From: Gremmenia infestans
Lineage: Eukaryota > Ascomycota > Leotiomycetes > Helotiales > Hamatocanthoscyphaceae
Assembly: GCA_032629725.1 (NCBI GenBank)
Contig: JAFEVB010000010.1
Location: forward strand, 1,736,001 to 1,800,000
DNA length: 64,000 bases
Direction of reading: 5' to 3'
In this document: positions 32,960 through 43,297 of the stretch, in pieces
Position numbering within the stretch: position 1 is the first letter of the stretch
How the letters are laid out: each line of letters starts with the position of its first letter
Notes under the pieces: generated by a model
Databases searched by the model: none
Seen by the model: only the letters and a program-made list of their open reading frames with translations
What the model was told of the DNA's origin: nothing
Made by a program: the position numbers and the translations under genes

Positions 32960-33831
32960 TAAGGGTGGGAGGATGTTTTGTTGGCTGGTTTTTCGGGGAA
33001 GTAAGTGCTCTGACTTGTTTCTTCTGGCAAGCTATTTGATTCCAGGATTAGAGGACTTGAATCCGGCTGGTGATGCTTTTGTAAACTTAGAGCAAATGTA
33101 AGCAATGTAAATGAATTATTGGAGTTGACAAACGATACTTCAATCTGCTGGACAATGGATATCATTAGGTATTTCAACTCTAGTCGCTTTTGATTTAATC
33201 GTTTCTTTTCTTTTCTTTTAAAAGATATAACAGAAACAGAAAACTCCACCCCGCCCCGCTCCACTCCGCTACTCCCAAGTGTGGATTCACCAAGGCTCCA
33301 CCGTCGCGTTGCCCTGTGGTTGCCATTGTTTCAACGGCAGAAAAACGAGCCAGACAGAACACGGACCAAAGAATCCAATATCCTTCCCAAACCTCATCTT
33401 CTACATCCACCTCGTCCCAGTATCCAGTATTCCTCGATATCAATTGCAGCAAACAATCAGCATTTAAGAAGAAAGATGGTATGTAGATCCTTTCTTCCGT
33501 CTCTGTTTACCTTGCTCCCTTCCTTCCTAGGGTGGGCGCCAAAATAGTCGCTCTGGCGTGCTTTGCCCCCGAAACAAGGGCTCTCTGGCTCTGGCTCTGT
33601 CGTGGAAGTCGCGACAGTCAACATACAGCTGTTGCATTTATTCAGGCCTCTGCCACTTCGTACTTGAGATCTCGTTGGTATTTGTTGTACACTGCATCAC
33701 CATCAATCAATCAATCAATCACCTGCGTCCACAATCAACAACTGCATAAACATCCCCGCAAGCTTCTTTTGGTTACATCCATTTTCCCATCCATCTCCAT
33801 CCTCTACTTCACATCTTCCACGAGGGTCAAC
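32960..33831. other. Intergenic / 5' region of the myosin light chain gene
   Basis: About 870 bp without a clear gene. An ATG at 33477 runs straight into a GTATGT donor-like site, so a non-coding or minimal upstream exon for the downstream gene is possible. TCAATCAATCAA repeat near 33708-33720. Confidence 0.4.
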
Positions 33832-34426
33832 ATGGCAAGCACTAAAACGTACGATGCGCAGGCCTCCACAAATTACAAAGAAGCATTCGCCCTGTTCGAC
33901 AAGCGCGGCAATCAACGCGTGGCCCTCGAGTCACTGGGTGATTTACTGAGAGCCTGTGGTCAAAACCCGACGTTGAGCGAGATTAGAGACTTGGAGAAGA
34001 ATATCGGTTCTGACTGTATGTCCTCTCCCCCGCATCACCCCCTTTACACCCTTTTCAGAGAGCGAAGGCTGACTTAACTCGTATGGTGACAGTCGATTTC
34101 GAAACGTTCTCCAAAATCCTCAACCGACCAGGCGGCTTCCGCGACCCAGGCGAACCAGAAGAATACTGCCGCGGCTTCCAAGTCTTCGATAAGGATATGA
34201 CGGGATTTATTGGCGTGGGACAATTACGCTACATCTTGACGAACTTGGGGGAGAAGATGAGTGATGATGAGGTAGATGAGTTGTTAAAGGCTGTGGATAC
34301 TAGTTCGGGGGAGATTAACTACACGGGTATGTCCTTTCTTGCTCTTCCAGCATAGGAATTTAGGAGAGGTGATATGATGGCTAATTCTGAGGGATAGATC
34401 TCGTACGCACAATCCTAGCGAACTAG
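33832..34426 (+). CDS. cdc4: EF-hand myosin light chain, Cdc4-like
   Basis: Essential-type light chain of type II myosin for the cytokinetic ring. Model: exons 33832-34015, 34093-34326 and 34398-34426, 447 nt, 148 aa; introns of 77 and 71 bp. N-terminal YKEAFALFDKRG and SLGDLLRACGQNPTLSEI match fission yeast Cdc4 and its orthologues. The C-terminal half has FQVFDKDMTGFIGVGQLRYI and LGEKMSDDEVDELLK, a second EF-hand pair. The last exon adds only DLVRTILAN, a conserved end. Several calcium loops are degenerate, as is usual for this family, so it likely binds the myosin IQ motif without needing calcium. The start has a good context (CAACATGGC). Confidence 0.92.
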
Positions 34427-34696
34427 ACGCAGCAGAGATGGAAAGGCATGGTTAGAGATATACTTCACTGTACGACTTAGGCATACACATTCACGGCATG
34501 GATAGGGCTGTGATATGATTACGAGGATGGATGGACGAATGGCGTTTATGTTTGGGGCATGACATATTTTCCTTTAGGCATAGCGCATGAATAGGAACAG
34601 TGATTGTAATTGAAAATCTTCTCCCTTCTGCCTTGTAGTTTGGTATTCCTTGACGCCGTACGCTATGGTGAATTCGACTCTTAACACATACATGCT

Positions 34697-35266
34697 CTAC
34701 TCGAAAGCAGCAACGGTCCCAGCCTGAATATCAACATCCCCCTCCCCAATCTTTCTCCCTGTCCTCATAACATTGGTACTGGTAATCCCCCCAGGCAGCA
34801 CATACATAATCTTCCCCTCATATCCTTCTTTGCCCTTACCCTTGCCTTCCTCCCCGCCATCCACATCCACATCCAGATCCATCTTCTCGCCCCCTCCCAG
34901 TCCCAGGCCTTGCCCTAGTATCTCATACCCAACCACAACACCACACCTTATACACCTGCACAGCATCCTCTTCTCGAAGCCATCCTCCCTCCTAACCACC
35001 GTCGGTTTCGTCGCCTTTATCATGCCTAGTATAATCGTATAGCCCTCTGCTGGCATCTCGTTCGCATTTGTATTTGAGTTCTCATTGGCGTTCGCATCTT
35101 CCAAGCTACTCGTAGGGGCAGACGGCAAAGGAAGGATTATGGCCGAGTCGAGGGCGCCTGTGCTAGTTGAGCGGCGGGGAAGTGAGGAGAGGGTGTGTGT
35201 GCTGGCTAGGAGGAGGGAGGTGCAGAGGCAGTGGTAGGTTGTGATTGTGGAGGGTTGGGTGGACAT
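34697..35266 (-). CDS. STEEP1-domain protein (UPF0428/CXorf56 family)
   Basis: Single exon, 189 aa. The opening TYHCLCTSLLLASTH and the later pair CRCIRCGVVVGYEI (about residues 102-115) are the conserved Cys positions of the STEEP1 family, probably a zinc site. The middle is a low-complexity insert (NANENSNTNAN) and a second acidic/Gly/Lys insert (DLDVDVDGGEEGKGKGK), so it is longer at the loops than animal forms. In animals STEEP1 promotes exit of STING from the ER; fungi lack STING, so the ancestral role here is unknown. It points away from the M3 peptidase gene across a 326 bp shared promoter. Confidence 0.88.
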   Translation of the reverse strand: MSTQPSTITTYHCLCTSLLLASTHTLSSLPRRSTSTGALDSAIILPLPSAPTSSLEDANANENSNTNANEMPAEGYTIILGMIKATKPTVVRREDGFEKRMLCRCIRCGVVVGYEILGQGLGLGGGEKMDLDVDVDGGEEGKGKGKEGYEGKIMYVLPGGITSTNVMRTGRKIGEGDVDIQAGTVAAFE

Positions 35267-35592
35267 GTTGGTTTGTTTGGTTTGATGGAGGGGTATGTGA
35301 GGGAGCTCGTAAGAGAGGGGATTTTGTTGATATGTAGCGTCCTTGTAGAGTGAGTATCTTGCAGGCTGTGTCTATACAGATGGTCAAATTCAAGGTGTTG
35401 AAGTGACAGTACAGCACCGAGAATTTGAAGAATTACGTTTACGGAGACGTGAAGCTATTTACAGAAATTCTTGTACCTGATCTGATGCAAGCTTAAAAGA
35501 TCCCGAGAAAGACCCCGGATTCCAGCCCCGCCCTTCTAAGCCCTGCATCATCCCATGCCCAGCTGTTTGTTTCACTCGGGACAACAGTTGAA
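35267..35592. promoter_or_regulatory. Divergent promoter region (STEEP1 / M3 peptidase)
   Basis: 326 bp between divergent starts; ends in a CACTTCACTCACCTCACC-type pyrimidine-rich repeat that partly overlaps the beginning of the peptidase frame. No specific site recognised. Confidence 0.45.
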
Positions 35593-38115
35593 TTGACCAC
35601 AACTTTACCACCACACTTCACTTCACTCACCTCACCTCACCTCATCTCACCTCTCCAATCCTTCCACGTATCACTCACGGGCGTCCTTTCTCACGCCCTG
35701 TCCCCACCAACCATCCTGGCGCTTCCATTCCGCGTCCGTTGGTTCTTGGTGTCTGTCTTCCTATTCACATCCATCTCAGTCATCCTGGCTTCCACTCGCC
35801 TGGGTCCGCGATTGACCTCGTTATTCACCCAAATCCGGCCCTTTAAATACTCGTCGTCCTTCTCGTCCTACACTTCCACCTACCAATTCAGACCCATAGT
35901 CAACAGCACCATGGCACCATCTCAATACCAAAAACCTCCCCAGGCCCCGCCTCTCTTCACAGCAACAACCTCGTCCCTTGTCGAAGATGCAAAGAAGCTA
36001 TGCGAAACCTCACGCACCCTTCTAAACAAAATCGCCGCCGAAGTCACCCCCGAGACTGCCACCTTTGAAAACGTAGTCCTGCCACTCGCCCTTGACGAGA
36101 ATGCCGGCGGTTTGGAGTCGCGCATCATCGGTTTCTACCAAGCAGTATCCTCGTCCCAGGAACTCCGCGATGCCTCTTCCAAAGCAGAGGAAATCATGGA
36201 CGCCTTTAGCATTGAAGCTTCAATGCGCGAAGATATATTCAAGCTCGTCGACGCCGCGTTTCAAAAGAAAGCCCCGCTCGACCCCGAATCCCAACGCCTT
36301 CTGGAGAAAGAACGCAAGTCCTACATAACCAATGGTCTTGGCATACCTGCTGGGCCTGACAGAGACCGGTTTAAGGAGATCAAAATGCGTTTGTCTCAGA
36401 TTCAAATTGAGTTCCAAAAGAATCTGAACGAGGAGAATGGCGGTATTTGGTTCAGCTATAAACAGTTGGAGGGCGTACCTGAGGATACATTGGCCGTACT
36501 GGAGAAGGGCACCGGGGCGAATGAGGGGAAGTTGAGGTTGAGTTTCAAGTATCCGGATCTGTTCCCTGCACTGAAATTTGCGCTGGATCCGGAGACAAGG
36601 AAGAAGATTTTTATCGAGAATGAGAACAAGGTATAACTTCTCCTTGCCATTTCTATGGGCTGAGAATAAGGCTGATATTACAGTGTAATGAAAATGCACC
36701 CCTCTTCAAGGAAGCTATTATCCTGAGAGACGAAGCTGCTAGACTGGTTGGCTACCCTAATCATGCAGCATTCCGAATCGAGGATAAGATGGCCAAGACC
36801 CCGGAGACCGTTAATGAGTTCTTGGATGACTTGAGAGTCCAGCTTACTCCTGGTGGGGTCAAGGAAGTTGCACATTTGCTTGAGATTAAGAAAGCAGATC
36901 TGACGTCTAGAGGTCTGGACACCAGCGATGCTGGAAATTATTATCTATGGGATTCGAGATTCTATGGACGGGTGATGGTTGAGAAGGAGTTTTCTATTGA
37001 TGAGTCCAAGATTGCAGAGTATTTCCCTCTTCAGCCTACTATTCAGGGTATGCTTGCTATCTTCCAGGAGCTCTTTGGCTTTGTGTTTGTTGAGCTGGTG
37101 GGTGAGGAACGAACTAAGCTTTCTGGTAAGTGGTTTTCTACTCCTCTACCCTCAGCTGCTAATGGTCACAGAATCTGGAAAGGGCGAGGATATTGCTTGG
37201 CATGAAGATGTCAAAATCTTCAGCGTCTGGGATGACGAAGGAGAAGGCGAAGGTTTCGTAGGCTACCTCTACCTCGATCTCCACCCCCGTCCAGGAAAAT
37301 ACGGTCACGCAGCAAACTTTTCTCTCCAACCCGGCTTCTACTACCCTAATGGCACTCGTCGCTATCCCGCCACAGCACTTGTTTGCAACTTCTCCAAACC
37401 TACCGAATCCAAGCCCTCTCTTCTCAAGCATGACGAAGTAGTTACTCTCTTCCACGAACTCGGCCACGGAATCCACGATCTTGCAGGTCGTACCAAATAC
37501 TCCCGCTTCCACGGAACATCTGTAGTCCGTGACTTTGTGGAGGCACCTTCCCAAATGCTCGAGAACTGGTGTTGGACTCCCTCTCAACTCAAGTCTTTAA
37601 GTAGCCACTATATAACCGGCGAGAAAATCCCTGACGACTTAATCGAAAAGCAAATTAGCGTCAAGCACGTCAATGATGCGCTGTTCAACCTCCGCCAACT
37701 ACATTTCGGTATCTTCGACATGACGGTACACACTCCTAAATCCCACGCCGAGGCAGAGGCCTTCAAACTCTCAGAACTCTACAATGACCTCCGCACGCAA
37801 ATCGCCGGCATCAAAGGACCCGAAGCGCTCGGCCTCCCAAGTAATTGGGGCAGCGGCCAAGCGACCTTCGGCCATCTGATCGGCGGCTATGATGCTGGGT
37901 ACTACGGTTACTTGAGTAGTCAGGTTTACAGTACGGATATGTTCTACTCGGTGTTCAAGAAGGATCCGATGAATGGAAAGGAGGGCAGGAGGTATAGACA
38001 TATGGTGTTAGAGAAGGGAGGGAGTCAGGAAGAGATGAAGACGTTGGAGGACTTCTTAGGACGTAAGCCGAGTACGGAGGCGTTTTATAGAGATTTAGGG
38101 TTGAAGGCTAAGTAG
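35593..38115 (+). CDS. M3-family metallopeptidase (thimet oligopeptidase / saccharolysin)
   Basis: Zinc endopeptidase that degrades short peptides in the cytosol and the mitochondrial intermembrane space. Model: exons 35593-36630, 36684-37125 and 37172-38115, 2424 nt, 807 aa; introns of 53 and 46 bp. The zinc-binding HELGH lies at about residues 586-590 (TLFHELGHGIHDL). EAPSQMLENWCW supplies the distal Glu ligand region, and YYGYLSSQVYSTDMF near the end carries substrate-binding Tyr residues. The first 106 residues include a hydrophobic segment (FLVSVFLFTSISVILAS) and precede Met 107 in a strong context (CAGCACCATGG, ATG at 35911). Starting there gives the usual family length of about 700 aa. 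Both starts may be used. Confidence 0.94.
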
Positions 38116-39009
38116 GTTTTGCTACTGAGTTTTGGGGCTGGGATGTGCTGATGTATGGCGTGGTAGAGCAAGACTTTGAGCAATAGGACGGCGTAGGGTG
38201 TAAGTTAGATAATGATAAAGTGCGCGACATCGCCACTAGAGGTATTACTACATATAAAGCGCCTGCCGCCTTTTAGCCTTGGCATTTACCAAGAGCAGAA
38301 TATATCAACCACGTGAGTCCAACCACCTTGATTGCCCTCCTTTCAAGTCGTGGCGCCGCCTCTCTATTATTCGTTCCTTCAATCCGACACTCTCAATAAA
38401 TCCAGTCAAACCCACAGCCACGAAGCTGGATATTCCCCAGGTTTTGCATTCATGACTTGTCGCTTATTAGCACCCTGAAACCCCTCCTCCACACTCCAAG
38501 TCTCATTCCGTTTCAGAACCAACCCCAGACTGCCATTTTAATGCACGAGTGCAACATCCATTAGGATTCAGGGAATGATAGGTGATTATTTGGGAATAAG
38601 GTATCCCCCGGTCCCCTCAGATGATGATCTTTCAGACGATCAAGGCTTGAAGAACGGATGGACGAAGATGCGGCTTATGCTTTCTTTCCCACAAGCTGTC
38701 ATCTGAATACTGACAGCTGTCATTGCATAAATTGTTTCTGTTTGTTTCTATTCATGCGTCGGGGCTTGGGAATATCTGTCGTCTCAGGTGCTGTTATGCA
38801 TTTGCGTCTTACTTTACTCAACTGTCTTTGAGGTGCTTTGCTTGCTTCTGCTCCAACTTATTCTTTTTCAACCCATTCATTCAACGTGTTCATTCTTTCA
38901 TTCTTGACGGTCCGCTGAGCGACCTAAAGTCACATTCCTTACTCGCTGTTGTTCTACTTGGTTTGATACCATTTGATTCTTTGTTCTAAATATTTAATTA
39001 CCGTTTGAA
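38116..39009. other. Intergenic, nothing recognised
   Basis: About 890 bp between the M3 peptidase and the MFS transporter. Small frames lack family resemblance. Pyrimidine-rich before the transporter start, as expected of a fungal promoter. Confidence 0.4.
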
Positions 39010-40822
39010 ATGGAGTCTAGCCTTCAGGTTCCGAAGATCAATTATACACGGGATACTTCAGTCACTTCGACGATGTCGAATGTCGAGGGTAGAAAACCGA
39101 TGGTGGGGAGAAATGCAGGCGTGGAGCTGGTTCCACGGCCTAGTGATTCCCCTCTTGATCCTTTAGTTTGTTCCCATACCCGTCTGCAATAGTAAGTAAT
39201 ATTAACGTAAAGACAGAATTGGCCACAATGGAAGAAGGAACTCGCATTTGGCTCCCTCGTCCTCGGTAGCGCCGTCATCGGTATTCTGAAAACGATACTG
39301 GTGACGGTAAACGGCGTCATTGCTACAGAGTTGAATTGCTCGTATATGGCAGCGACAGCTTTGACTGGCTTGCCGTTGATCATCGGTGCATTTGCTGGGA
39401 TGGGAAGTACGGTTCTGGCGCAGAAGGTTGGGAAGAGGGGGATCTATCTTACAAGTTCGGTACTTTTGCTTGCTGGTGCTATTTGGAATATGCATGTCGA
39501 GCAGAGCTATGCTCAGTTCATGGTATCGAGGATATTTCAAGGTGTTGCGTGGGGTGCTTTTGAGTCGCTGGTTTTAACTTCTTTCAATGATATGTTTTTC
39601 GTGCGTTTTCCCTTCCCTCTCTCTTGTATCTTTGCTGACAGATATCAAGGTCCACCAACGATCCCGTCATGTTGTAATATGCAACATCTCGAATATCTTT
39701 TTCATGTGGGGAACCCCTATTCTCGGTGGCTACCTCTCGCAAACCAACGAAGGCTTCCGCAACCAGATCATGGCCATAAACATCATCCAAGCTTTCTCCA
39801 TCGTGCTCCTCATCTTCGCCACGCCCGAAACAACATTCTCCCGCTCCTCCACTTCCACTTCAACCTCTCAATCCCCCAACACAACAACCGTCTCCGCTCC
39901 CTCAGCAGGGAAATTCAAAACCTACCTCTCCACCCTTCGTTTCACCATTCCGCCTAGTTCGAGCACGAGCAAGAGCGAAATGACACGCCCCCTCCGCGCC
40001 CTAGCAGCACCAACCACAATCCTTGCCTTCCTCCTCACCGCCCTCCCAACAGCAACAGCACTCGCCGTCGCTTCAACCCTCTCCCTCCTCTTCAGCAGTA
40101 TGCCTACCTTCCTCTTCCCCGCCCGCATCGGCTACCTATTCATCGCTCCCCTCGTCCTCTCCCTCCTTCTCTACACCGCGTCCTCGTTCACCTTACCACG
40201 TACACCGCGCTCCAAAAAGGCACACACCCAGCCCTTTCTCATCGCCATCCCAGCCTTGATGTTCGCTTTCGCAGGCACGCTCGCCTTCGGCTTGTACACG
40301 TACGGCAAACTCATGTCCACGACCCGCGCCAAGGGAAGCCAGTTTACCTTGTATGTGCAGGGCCAGGATCTCTCGCTGCAGATCGTGTCTGTGCTGTTCG
40401 GGTTGCTGGTTGCTGGGGCTGTGCTTGTCAATGCGGCTGGTGTTTCTATACTCACAGCCACATCCGCTCTCGGTTCTGAACCACAACAACAAGAGGATCA
40501 TCAGGAAGAGGAAGGTGTGAGTAATGCGCTACAAACCGCGCATAGACTCCTCCAAGACGTCCTAACAGGCATCTTCATCATCGGCATGCCGCTCTGGGTC
40601 AAAAGCGGCGCCGACATGCTAGCCGGGCTCAAATATGCGGCTATCGCGCTGGCAGTCGTGCAGGTTGTTGTTGGGAGTAGTGTTGCGGCTTTGCTGTGGG
40701 CTCAGGGGGAAGGGGTGGCGAGGTTGGATGCTAGGGTTTTGGGGCTTAGTGGTAGGAGCGGGCGGGAGTACGGACAGGATGTTTTAGAGTTGAAGAAGGG
40801 GGATAGCTATTTTGAGGCTTAA
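39010..40822 (+). CDS. MFS transporter (DHA1-like)
   Basis: Integral membrane carrier. Model: exons 39010-39165, 39217-39600 and 39650-40822, 570 aa; introns of 51 bp (GTTTGT...GACAG) and 49 bp (GTGCGT...CAAG), both between codons. The join PLDPL-NWPQWKKELAF gives the DPxNWP(x)WKK motif typical of fungal drug:H+ antiporters and their relatives. Transmembrane segments are visible throughout, with MVSRIFQGVAWGAFESLV (RxFQG motif) and SNIFFMWGTPILGGYLSQ as loop-helix landmarks. A Ser/Thr-rich central loop (SRSSTSTSTSQSPNTTT) separates the two six-helix halves. The alternative acceptor 8 bp upstream in intron 2 breaks the frame. Substrate unknown. Confidence 0.88.
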
Positions 40823-41378
40823 GTATATGACTTGAGTTTATGAGCCAGGCTGGTTTGGGTTGGGTTGGAATGGGACAGGGGCGTTGGGAGTCGACGGTAT
40901 GTTGAGTATGCATGTATACATGTGATGGCTTAGCTTAGGCTCAGCTGTGCTGAGCACGCTGTGAGTAAGTGGCCTTGCATTCAGTACGGAGCTTATGAGT
41001 CATAATGAGTAATGAATAACATTTAGTCCGAATCAACTCAGTTGTCTACGCTGTGATTAGAGAACATTCATTCGCAAGTACCACGTTTCAGACATCCAGA
41101 CAAGGTGTGAACAGCCATATTCGGCGTTGATTGCTCACTCTTCCATCCCCTCCTTAGCTTTCAAAATATTCATTTATTGCTCGATGTGTTTACCATGAAT
41201 TAACAGACGGAAAAACTACGTCACGTCACTTACTCCGTACCCCCTAACTCCATATAAATACTGTAATAATTTCCCCTCTCTCTTAGAATCCTTCACGACA
41301 ATCCAAACCGCAACTTCCACCCTCTCAAACCCTCACCCCTACCCAACAGGTAAACTTCCACAGATCAGATCCGAAAAG
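40823..41378. promoter_or_regulatory. Intergenic with TATA box for the small Cys-pair gene
   Basis: About 550 bp; contains an ACTCCGTA octamer (41232-41239) followed 13 bp later by TATAAATA (41253-41260), about 120 bp before the ATG at 41379. Confidence 0.45.
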
Positions 41379-41597
41379 ATGCCTTCTTCACAACCGCCCA
41401 CCAAGAACTCGAAAGGCAAAACGCAAGAAACGGAGAAATCCCCTGCTAGAGGGACAGCCAACCAGGCCGACGAGAAACATATAGATAGGGGTGTGAAGAC
41501 AAGTACATCTAGGCAGTCAAAGTCGCGAGCAAAAGATGAGGGTTCGCCTTGTCCGAAATGCAAATTGGCGTGGTTGACGTGTTCGAAGTGTTCGTGA
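41379..41597 (+). CDS. Small Lys/Ser-rich protein with C-terminal Cys pairs
   Basis: 72 aa. The first 55 residues are hydrophilic and probably disordered; the end is CPKCKLAWLTCSKC, two CxxC pairs eight residues apart, shaped like a minimal zinc ribbon or rubredoxin-like knuckle. The TATA box at 41253-41260 and a purine-rich start context (CCGAAAAGATGCC) support expression. No family recognised. Neighbours at 42164 and 42652 are also tiny proteins with Cys pairs. Confidence 0.5.
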   Translation: MPSSQPPTKNSKGKTQETEKSPARGTANQADEKHIDRGVKTSTSRQSKSRAKDEGSPCPKCKLAWLTCSKCS

Positions 41598-42163
41598 TGG
41601 TGGGTGAGAGAGAGAGAGTACCTTGGAAAGTTTCATGGGATTGGGGCAAGAAAAGTAGGTTAAGAAAACATAAGACTTTAGTTCGGCCTACTGTTCTATA
41701 TAATATAATATAGAACCTTGGTATTGCTTATTCTTTTCGACTAAGCCATGTTGATAAACTTACTATGATCTGCCTGGCTTTACGGCACTCTTTAACCTTG
41801 GTGTTATCAACTATATAACACAAATCGACTTAGTCCCCGGGGACAAATCAGTGATTAACGGCTATGTATGATTATGCTTCTTTGATATGACTACACATCC
41901 ATTCCTTGAACTTTAACCCTATAGCGTAGTAGGATTAGGAGGTGACGTCCTTTGGTGAGGACCATGAAGCGTGGTAGAAATATTATGGCGAAAGCTTTTT
42001 GTCGAATATTGCCTTCATTCCTTGATACTTAGGTGTGATTATCTTTTCAAGAGTAGTGAATAAGAACTTATCTTCCATCTTCCACCTTGCTATTAACCTA
42101 TATAATACCCCGCCCAACTCCTTACAATCTCACACTCCAATCCAGATCACTTCCACCATCAAC
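41598..42163. promoter_or_regulatory. Intergenic with TATA box for the second small gene
   Basis: About 570 bp, AT-rich. TATATAATA at 42099-42107 lies about 57 bp before the ATG at 42164, followed by a C/A-rich leader typical of highly expressed fungal genes. Confidence 0.4.
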
Positions 42164-42307
42164 ATGCCGGAATCAAATCTCGAAATACGGAGCTGTATCC
42201 ACACACACAGCGTCACTATCCACGGAAAGTGTATCAACTGCGGCGGCTACCGGAAACGTCGCTACAAATTCCACATTAGCGACTGTCTGCGGGCTTTGGA
42301 GAAATAA
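42164..42307 (+). CDS. 47-aa Cys/His-containing small protein
   Basis: Start ATG lies in a good context (CACCATCAACATGCC) after a short TATA-led leader. The protein contains Cys, His, His, then GKCINCGG and a basic stretch YRKRRYKFH, with one further Cys near the end. This spacing could bind one zinc ion. No family recognised; too short to rule out chance, but promoter features and the neighbouring genes argue for it. The frame is open further upstream to 42035, but that part lies within the TATA region. Confidence 0.4.
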   Translation: MPESNLEIRSCIHTHSVTIHGKCINCGGYRKRRYKFHISDCLRALEK

Positions 42308-42651
42308 AAGCTTTGCAATTTGAAGAGCCATCGACTTGTGTCTAGAATAATGTCTCGGAAACTGGAAGTAAAGCGTGCTGAGGTTGGAGTTGGGAAGTGA
42401 TGTAGTGGGGATGTGGAACTAGCTACCTAGTTGACAAGGACAGATTTGTTTTCTTTATTCTTTTACCACAAGATGATGATTGTGAGATATTATCTTTTAC
42501 GGCGTGGAAGCTGGACTTCAATATTAACGAGAGGCTTTCATTTCTTCTTTCTTCCTTTTATTGAGTTCATTACTATTATTTACGAGCAAGAGTAGATAGT
42601 GGAAGCGAAAGCGGCAAACTGCATATTTTGCCAGTAAAATCATCGATTTCC
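42308..42651. other. Intergenic, nothing recognised
   Basis: About 340 bp separating two convergent small frames. Confidence 0.35.
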
Positions 42652-43011
42652 CTAATCCGGTAAGCCTAATTTCGCGCCAAAGAAGCTAACCCCTTGAAAA
42701 AGTCCCATGCCCGCGTCCAAGATCAGTGCTTTAACTTCAATAACCACCATTTTGATCCTTGTACACTGCAACCCGACTCCATGACCTCTTCCCCGTCCCC
42801 GTACAATCCCTGGTTCAAAACCACACCCATATATCGGAAGCCCAGTCTTAGTCCTATAAACTACACCCAACCACCCGTCAACTCGGTTGTCAAGCCTAAA
42901 ACCGGGTGGTAGATCGGCGGCACAGCGAAAGCATCGTTTTCCGAGCGTGTAAAAGCTATTTTCGTTTATGTCCAGGCTGCATAAGGGGCAGAAAAGCCCT
43001 GGTTGATCCAT
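42652..43011 (-). CDS. Small protein with two CxxC pairs
   Basis: 119 aa frame on the minus strand. The N-terminal third holds FCPLC and, 15 residues later, CFRC, the layout of a single zinc ribbon. After that come aromatic/Gly segments (WLGVVYRTKTGLPIYG) and a Gly/Arg stretch (RGRGRGHG). TATATAGATATA lies about 20-30 bp upstream of the start. No family recognised. Convergent with the small gene at 42164. Confidence 0.42.
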   Translation of the reverse strand: MDQPGLFCPLCSLDINENSFYTLGKRCFRCAADLPPGFRLDNRVDGWLGVVYRTKTGLPIYGCGFEPGIVRGRGRGHGVGLQCTRIKMVVIEVKALILDAGMGLFQGVSFFGAKLGLPD

Positions 43012-43297
43012 GCTCGTGTAGAAATATATCTATATACTATCGTTCGTAATAGAAATATACCTAACAGTAAGTTCTGCAACTTATAACTTCTTATGTCACG
43101 CCTCGCTTAAGAGTTACCCCTGAGCCCAACGTAGATCTATCATATCCAGCTCCTGATAGTAATAAGAATATTAATAGCAATTGATCCTATAGGAAATGTA
43201 AGTCGAGATTCATTTAAGAAAGTTTCTAGTAGATTACCTAAAGCGGTGGTCTGCCTAGGTAATCAGAGACCTGCAAAAGCCTATAGCATCTCCCTAT
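43012..43297. other. AT-rich intergenic
   Basis: No gene; AT-rich, stop-rich DNA resembling the repeat islands at the left end of the window. Confidence 0.35.

Noticed and set aside
33477..33831. Coding first exon ATG/GTATGT for the Cdc4-like gene
   Set aside because: No acceptor tried joined this ATG in frame to the conserved protein; the ATG at 33832 already gives a full-length product.
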